A stretch of 64,000 nucleotides of DNA from Pyrocephalus nanus. Its lineage: Eukaryota > Chordata > Aves > Passeriformes > Tyrannidae. This document shows, piece after piece, positions 58,480 to 64,000 of this stretch. How positions within the stretch are numbered: position 1 is the first letter of the stretch; the number at the start of each line of letters is the position of its first letter. Below the pieces are notes generated by a model. It had not been told where the DNA came from. It worked only from the letters and a program-made list of their open reading frames with translations, and searched no databases. A program made the translations under genes and the position numbers. The stretch lies in contig CM076262.1 of assembly GCA_038380795.1 (NCBI GenBank), positions 71,196,629-71,260,628 of the forward strand, given 5' to 3'.

Positions 58480-59559
58480 CTAAACAGACATGGACATATT
58501 TCCATGGCTGTGGAAGAGACTCCTTGCTACCTGAGTAATCCTGTCCAAATCACAGCCAAGCACAGGGTGTTTGAGGAATGGGAGCTGCACACAGTAGCCT
58601 GTCTCCTAGGCCCACTGACTGGTGGCTTAACCATTCTTCCCTCAGCTGTCTCTGTGACATTGCTTGCTTAAGTAATGTTTTTGCTTGGAAATTTTTCATT
58701 TCCTCTTTTTTAATTTTTTTTTATTATTATTTTTGGGGTAGTGTTTAGGAGTAAAAGTAGCCCAGAGACAAAGGAGTGTGAAGAATGAAAGGATTATAGG
58801 ACATATTCCTTCTTTTTCAGGAAAGAGACCTTTCATTTAGTTTCCTGTAATTAAAAGACATTTTAGAGATGGTACTTTACCTAAAGAGATAACAAAGGGC
58901 GGGTTATTTTATGTATTGTAATGGTTAGATGCCAAGGGATGGATGTTCTTGATGCCCAGTCAGTCCCTTTGTTAATACAGCTGGGGTTTGGCTTTTTTTT
59001 GGCCATGATTGTTCTAAGAGATTGAGCCCACCATCACATTTTGCATCACATGGCTATTTTGGGGCAGTTCTTAATGTTTGGTTGTGATTCTCACATTCTT
59101 GGTGGGGTGTTTTTATCTGAAATTTTCAGCTGCACTTGTTTAAGAAAATGTTTTTTTCTAGCCAAGCATCTCTCTTTTGGTAAACTGGTAACATTCACTG
59201 TTTAAAGGAAAAGTTGTAAGAGAATGTGAACACTTAAGGTGTCACCTATTTACTGCATCACACAGTGAGTGACAATGAGAATGAATACTAAAAGAAAGCC
59301 CAGGTATTATTCCTACTATGCGCCAGACAAAGTTGCAGCTGCCACCTGCCTTTGCTTACAGAGTGGCGATGGAAGAAGCCCAAGCAGAAAGAAGTCGAAA
59401 AATAAGGCTAAAGGTCTGGGCTGGGTTGGTGGAGGGTGATGAAACTTGTTCTTTACCAGGACTGTTGGGTAGGGTTAATGGTGTGAGGGTACCGTAATGA
59501 TAGTGAATGTGAAAATATGCACAGAGATGAATGCACAGAGATGAAAATATGCCGCCCTC
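58480..59559. other. Upstream spacer between MANSC1 and BORCS5
   Basis: About 1.1 kb of AT-rich sequence between the two divergent genes. There is a T-rich run near 58706-58735 and a small direct repeat near 59519-59542 (CACAGAGATGA twice). No gene was seen. Confidence 0.7.
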
Positions 59560-59768
59560 AGTGTAAAGAATTTCTTCTCTGCGTTGAGATGAAACTTCTT
59601 GTGTTCTACTTTATGGCCATTAGTCCTTTGTCCTGTTGCCGGGCACCACCAAAGACGCTGGCACCATTCTCTGGGCACCTGCCTTTGAGATATTTATATG
59701 CATTAATGAGATCCCCTATCAGTCTTCTCTAGACTAAACAGGCCCAGCTCCCGCAGCCTCTCCTCATG
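59560..59768 (-). mobile_element. CR1 LINE fragment (antisense to BORCS5)
   Basis: The plus strand follows reversed CR1 order: 'taaagaatttcttctct', 'ttatggccattagtcctttg', 'tcctgttgcc', 'gggcacctgcctttgagata', 'tttatatgcattaatgagat', 'agtcttctctagactaaaca', 'ggcccagctcccgcagcctc', 'tcctcatgac'. It lacks the 3' tail, so it is an internal fragment. It abuts the BORCS5 CpG island and supplies an ATG at 59766-59768. Confidence 0.85.
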
Positions 59769-60074
59769 ACAGAGACGCTCCGGAGGGCACAGACGGGACC
59801 CTGCATCCCTCAGGCCCCGAGCGGAGCCCCGCCCTTGGGCGGAACGCGGAGCCGCCGGAACCCGGCCCAGAGCCGGAACCCCGGCCCTTGGGCGGACCCC
59901 GGCCCTTGGGCGGACCCCGGCCCAGAGCCGGAACCCGGCCCTTGGGCGGACCCCGGCCCTTGGGCGGACCCCGGCCCAGAGCCGGAACCCGGCCCAGAGC
60001 CGGAACCCCGTGGGCGGCGGCGGCCGCGGCGCTGCCCCCGAGCTGCGGGAGGCGGGGAACGAGCAGGCACCGCC
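59766..60074 (+). other. Open frame joined in frame to BORCS5
   Basis: From an ATG in the CR1 fragment, 103 codons run without a stop into the BORCS5 start codon. The minisatellite would read as six-residue repeats GPWADP and GPEPEP. The upstream ATG has a weak context (C at -3, A at +4), while BORCS5's own has G at -3 and +4. Normal translation most likely begins at 60075; the extension would also bury the myristoylated glycine. Confidence 0.3.
59864..60008 (+). repeat. 18-bp GC-rich minisatellite, eight units
   Basis: One 19-bp unit is followed by seven exact-length 18-bp units. Two unit types alternate: A (GGCCCAGAGCCGGAACCC) and B (GGCCCTTGGGCGGACCCC), in the order A B B A B B A A. Partial units lie just upstream. 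The array ends 66 bp before the BORCS5 start codon, so it falls in the promoter or 5' UTR. The A-B-B repeat order suggests a later 54-bp duplication. Confidence 0.95.
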
Positions 60075-60132
60075 ATGGGAGCCGAGCAGAGCGCCGAGGC
60101 CGAGAGCCGGCCGGGAGAGCCCAGCGCCGCAG
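60075..60132 (+). CDS. BORCS5: BORCS5 coding exon 1
   Basis: The 58-bp coding part encodes MGAEQSAEAESRPGEPSAA plus one base. It matches human MGSEQSSEAESRPND closely. Glycine 2 and serine 6 form an N-myristoylation signal (MGxxxS), used in the known protein (myrlysin, LOH12CR1) to anchor the BORC complex to lysosomes, where it helps recruit ARL8 and kinesin for outward movement. The start context GCCATGG is strong. The donor is G|GTCGGG, which is GT-containing but lacks A at +3 and +4. The gene is head-to-head with MANSC1. Confidence 0.93.
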
Positions 60133-60577
60133 GTCGGGGCCCGGCAGGGACGGGGGAAGAGGGAGGGAGGGAGATGATAGAGACAGGGCGCCGTGAAAGG
60201 GGCTGCCTCCCGGGAGGGCAGCAGGGAACAGCTGTTCCCTTGGGAAGCAGCACCCGGCCCTTCCTGTGACGGCGAGGGGGCACCGCCCGGGCCGGGGGAG
60301 GCAGAGCCGGAGAGCTGCGAGCACAGTGGGGCACGGGGTGTGGGGCTGAGGGAGGAGGAGTCAGGAGGGTGTCAGTGCTGTAGGTGTTTCAGAATCAGCT
60401 GTTAACCCGATTTGGGAAGAGAGAAAGGAGCTTAGGGTCTTGCAGTGATCTCGGTGATGTGTTTGTGCTATAAAAAGCATACCTGCGCAATGTTAAATAG
60501 AGCTACATTTCACGTAGGGTTGGATTCTGATGGAATCTGCTGATTGATTGTTCCCTTTCCCTCCCATATTCTTCCAG
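60133..60577 (+). other. BORCS5 intron 1
   Basis: This 445-bp intron has donor GTCGGG and acceptor TCTTCCAG. Its first half lies in the CpG island. Nothing else is seen. Confidence 0.85.
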
Positions 60578-60721
60578 CATCTCCTTTGCCAGCCAAGCAA
60601 CGTGCAAAAATGGATGACATCGTGGTGGTAGCCCCAGGAACACAATCCTCACGGAATGTCAGCAATGATCCAGATGTCATAAAACTGCAGGAAATTCCAA
60701 CTTTCCAGCCCCTTTTGAAAG
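60578..60721 (+). CDS. BORCS5: BORCS5 coding exon 2
   Basis: This 144-bp symmetric exon (phase 1 at both ends) encodes residues 20-67: [20 protein letters not shown], then [20 protein letters not shown] and PTFQPLLK. Human reads [34 protein letters not shown] over the same stretch (shown only in part here), so identity is very high. The acceptor is TTCTTCCAG and the donor GTAGGT. About 130 more residues, including the coiled-coil part, are expected on exons beyond the right edge. The protein in human is 196 residues. Confidence 0.96.
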
Positions 60722-62621
60722 GTAGGTGTGATTGTTCTTCCTCTGTTTTTAAAAGCCGTCTCTTTTTTTTGTGCCTAATAGAACGTGTGCTTTGTGTATC
60801 CTGAGGTTCCTACTGAAGTTCATATTTCTGTCCTATTTTTCACTGTCCCTCTTGTTTTAAACCTTCCTTTCTTTTGTTCTGTCACAACCTTCTAAACAGT
60901 GGATGAACTGGTTTAGAGGTATGCTAGTAATCTCCTCAGTGGAACCATCCACTGTGAAGACAGAACAGTTCTGAGCATGCCAGCTTGCCCTGTACCACTG
61001 GTCGATGAGATATGCCATGTTACATTCTGATATATAGTGGATCACAGTCTCCAGTTTTGCTCTAGTCTGTTATGTGTGTTACTCTCTCAGAGTCAGAACT
61101 ACCTGTGCATGCATTCAGTTGCTTGAAATCAAGATATCTTGTGGGAGTTTCTGACACAGAGCAGATTTTGCTCCTGTTTTTTTTTTGGGGTGGGGTAGAT
61201 GGACTGAGACTTTTCTTTGTTTCTTTTCCTCACGCTGTTGTTTTTTTTTTTTTCATACATCCCCTGCACTCATTCTGTGTTCTTATTCTGTGTAATGGAC
61301 AGTCAGTGAGCTCATGTGTTTTTGAAAATGCCAGGCCTGCTGTGTGGGCATACCATGGGCATCAGCACTTGCTCATGCCTTGCAGGACGGAGCTGGGATG
61401 TTTAGCACTCCCTGCTGCTGGAAGGAATGATGTGGTGGAGTACAGCTGAGGGTTTAGGTCACTGATTCATGCATGGCTGCAGGGAAGTTACTGGAGCCAC
61501 TTTGCCCCAAAGGCATCACTAGAGGAAACGTAGCAGCACAGCATCACTTTTTGGCCAGAAACTCGTTACCTTTTTTAATTTGTTTATGTCTACTGCATGA
61601 GGACCCTGGAACATGAAACTGTGGACATTATGATAGCCTGCCAGGCAAAGCAGTTGGCATTTTGTTGGGTACTGACAGACAGGGTTTAGAAGTCTGCAGC
61701 ACTGACTGCTGTTTGCAGCAGAAGAGGCAGAAAGGTAGAGAGAGCATTAAAAAAAGCAGAGCATGCTTTGCCTGTAAAGCAAATGCTTTGTCCTGCTTTG
61801 CATGTAGGGCAGAACCAGTGACAGCTTGAAATGTAAACGATGCAATACAAATCCTCAGAAGAAATGAGAAAGTTCTATTAGGAGAGACCAAATTTAGGAG
61901 ATGCTACAATATCTGGCACGGAGGTGGTTGTGTCCGTGTAAGAGCGCGATGACAAAGAATTTCAGTTCCACCCGGCCTCAAACTGGGGAGCAAACCTGGG
62001 TTGCACAAGGCCTCAAGTAGTTGTTATTACTTGGACAACCAGACTGTGATACTTGTGTTCAGTACAAAAAGCAGGGTGTGCCTGTTGAGGTGACTCTTGA
62101 GAGACTACAGATCTGCCACAGGCCCAGTTGAGAGGCTGTTCTGTTTTGGAGTGGTCTCTTTATCTGTATTCTTCACATGAAAGATTATTTTTCTGGAAAG
62201 GCTGAAGAAGTGTCAAGATTTTAGGAGCTAATTCTAAGAACTTGTGCCTTGTGATCTGCTAGCTTGGGGAGCTGAAGAGGTGAACTTATTCTTTGTGGGC
62301 TTCATTATTCTGTTTAATTTCTCTTTGCCTGAGCAAAGCCAAGCAGTTTTATTTTGCTTTTAAATCTCAAAAGAGGCCTAATAATTAAATAAATGAACTG
62401 GAAGAGCACATGGTCATGTAAACATGCATGTTCCTGAGAGGAAAAACCATTTGTTCCTCCTAGCCATGTTGAGTTGAGCTTGTGGTCAGTGAAGCTGGAA
62501 ATCTTTAGCACTGTGCACTCTTCACTGGGAACAATCTGCAAGTGTCACATTCATTACATCTTTCTTACTTGGTTTTCCTCAACTTCTACAGGAAGAAATC
62601 ATACCTTAGAGTTACAGCCAC

Positions 62622-62688
62622 GAGCCCTTGTGAGAAGTCCCTCTCTGGCTTCCTTGCAGGCTCCCTTCAGGTGCTGGGAGGCTGCTGG
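62622..62688 (-). mobile_element. CR1 LINE fragment A
   Basis: The plus strand reads 'gagcccttgtgagaagtccc', 'tctctggcttccttgcaggc', 'tcccttcaggtgctgggagg', 'ctgctgg', the reversed CR1 order found just beyond the 'tgtcctatc' block of typical copies. Confidence 0.7.
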
Positions 62689-62727
62689 AGGGTTTCTCAG
62701 AGAAACTTGACCATGAAGACCCCTCAT

Positions 62728-62903
62728 GATGAGGCATCCACAACTTCTTTGGGCTGCCCGTTCCAGTGTCCTGCTACCCTCATCATAACAAAATTTTCTT
62801 CCTTATGTCCATTCTAAACCTGCCCTCTTTCAGCCTAAAACCATTTTCCCTTGTCCTTTCGTTCCAGGCCCTGGTAAAAAGGCTCTCTGTCTTTCTTAAC
62901 AAG
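62728..62903 (-). mobile_element. CR1 LINE fragment B
   Basis: The plus strand reads 'gatgaggcatccacaacttc', 'tttgggctgcccgttccagt', 'ttcttccttatgtccattct', 'aaacctgccctctttcagcc', 'cccttgtcctttcgttccag', 'gccctggtaaaaaggctctc'. This is reversed CR1 sequence nearer the 3' end than fragment A, and its right end overlaps A in content. Confidence 0.8.
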
Positions 62904-64000
62904 CGTTATTTGTTGTATGGAAGCTTTCTTGGGAAAGAAACTTTTTCCTACTTATGTCTAGAATTCTGCATTGATAGGTATTCAGCACGAAGAAGCAAAA
63001 GAAGTTATTTGAAGTTAAGTCAGCAGCTCTGTTTTGTGTTCTGAGGTATCTGTGGAGGAAATCTCAGTACTAAGAAAATAATTTTAATACTAGACATTTT
63101 AATTGTTGATTCTGTTGCTACTGCCTGCCTGGCCTGCTGTGCAAGACTGTGATGATAAATTTCTTTTTGTTTTGTTTTGTCTGATGGTCTTTGGATTGTT
63201 GTGTACAAGCAGCTCATTAGCATCCTCTAGCCCAAAATAACCTGAGTCTTCTCCTAAGAATAATACTGGGTTTTTTTCTAAGAAAAACATGGGAAGAAGT
63301 TGCTCAGTAAGGTTGTGGCATTTCTGTTCTTGATGTTTTTAAGGGCACATTAAGCAGAGATCTCTCAGTCATTAATGTGAGTGCATTGTGGCTAACACAG
63401 TGAGATCTTTACTTACTATGCTGCCTGTTATGCATCATATTTACATTGCTTTGTTATTTATCAAGAAAGGTGTTTCACAAAGAACAAAAGGAGAAGTCTG
63501 GGGTACAGTTTACCTGGGAATAGTGTAACAGGGAAGCCCAAGTTATGTGGCAGGAAGAGTTCTGAAAGAGAGGTCCAGCATAAGGAGAGCCATTTTGGTC
63601 TGAGTATATTTTAAAGGGAAAATTTGACAGTGTTTTTTTCCAGTATAGCTGGTGGACATCTCCAGCAGGAAAGCAGAGGGAGATGACGAGAAATCTGTGA
63701 GAGAGAACAGTGGTGGAACTTGTGATGCTGTGTGGATCTTGTGTTGTCCTCCAGTGACAGGAAACATAAGCTTGTGTTAGGCACCTTGAAAGGACTGTTT
63801 TCACCTTTTAACTTTTTATGTCATTTTTCAGGCAGGAAAAATACTTTTCTAAAAAATGTATTTTTCTTTCTGGCGTAGCGTGTAGAGGAAGGATGGATGT
63901 TTGGAGTTTTTCGCATTTAAAGCAAGATTTTGGCAGATCTCACTCCACAGGATTTTCTCCTCTTTTTTCTTGGTGTGTGCTACTAGAGAGTAGCTGATGA

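Larger units (their letters stand above)
59780..60340. promoter_or_regulatory. BORCS5: CpG island, BORCS5 promoter region
   Basis: A GC- and CpG-dense block of about 560 bp surrounds BORCS5 exon 1 and includes the minisatellite. The transcription start is expected within it upstream of 60075; the exact site cannot be seen. Confidence 0.8.
60722..64000 (+). other. BORCS5 intron 2 (partial)
   Basis: At least 3.3 kb of intron runs to the window edge; no sequence resembling the next exon was found. It includes two CR1 pieces at about 62622-62903, and T runs near 61178 and 61240. The rest is unremarkable. Confidence 0.75.

Noticed and set aside
59764..60334. Minus-strand open frames of 186 and 174 codons opposite BORCS5 exon 1
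   Set aside because: They translate the minisatellite and CpG island on the opposite strand; there is no conserved sequence.
61930..62110. Possible tRNA-derived SINE with 'aagagcgcgatga' and 'aacctgggttgc'
   Set aside because: No proper A and B box spacing and no cloverleaf could be drawn; too weak to call.

Overview
The window is vertebrate nuclear DNA, most likely from a bird and probably a songbird. The evidence is spliced genes with GT-AG introns, CpG-island promoters, several truncated CR1 LINE tails, LTR fragments whose ends look like songbird endogenous retroviruses, two old MIR-like SINE fragments, and introns that are short for these genes. The gene order LRP6 - MANSC1 - BORCS5 matches human 12p13.2. 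Species assignment is inference.

Positions 1-48188 (minus strand) hold the 5' half of LRP6, the Wnt co-receptor. Coding exons 1-10 are present with intact frame and splice sites, and they encode residues 1 to about 759: signal peptide, beta-propeller 1, EGF1, propeller 2, EGF2 and part of propeller 3. The remaining exons (rest of propeller 3, propeller 4, LDLa repeats, membrane segment, PPPSPxS tail) lie beyond the left edge. The start sits in a CpG island at about 47.5-49.0 kb. The long introns hold CR1, LTR and SINE remnants, simple repeats and G/T-rich tracts.

Positions 49-54 kb separate LRP6 from MANSC1. The spacer holds poly-C tracts and a minus-strand segment at about 50.05-50.58 kb that reads like broken coding sequence of a protein I do not recognise.

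Positions 54.0-58.2 kb (minus strand) hold the whole coding region of MANSC1 in three exons (447 codons): signal peptide, eight-cysteine MANSC domain, Ser/Thr/Pro-rich stalk, one membrane helix and a conserved short tail.

Positions 60.07 kb to the end (plus strand) hold the first two coding exons of BORCS5, a myristoylated subunit of the lysosome-positioning BORC complex. It is head-to-head with MANSC1, with start codons 1.9 kb apart. A CR1 fragment and an 18-bp minisatellite lie between them, and both join in frame to the BORCS5 start. No functional link among the three genes is implied; they are a conserved block of neighbours. I saw no CRISPR array, operon, tRNA or rRNA gene.
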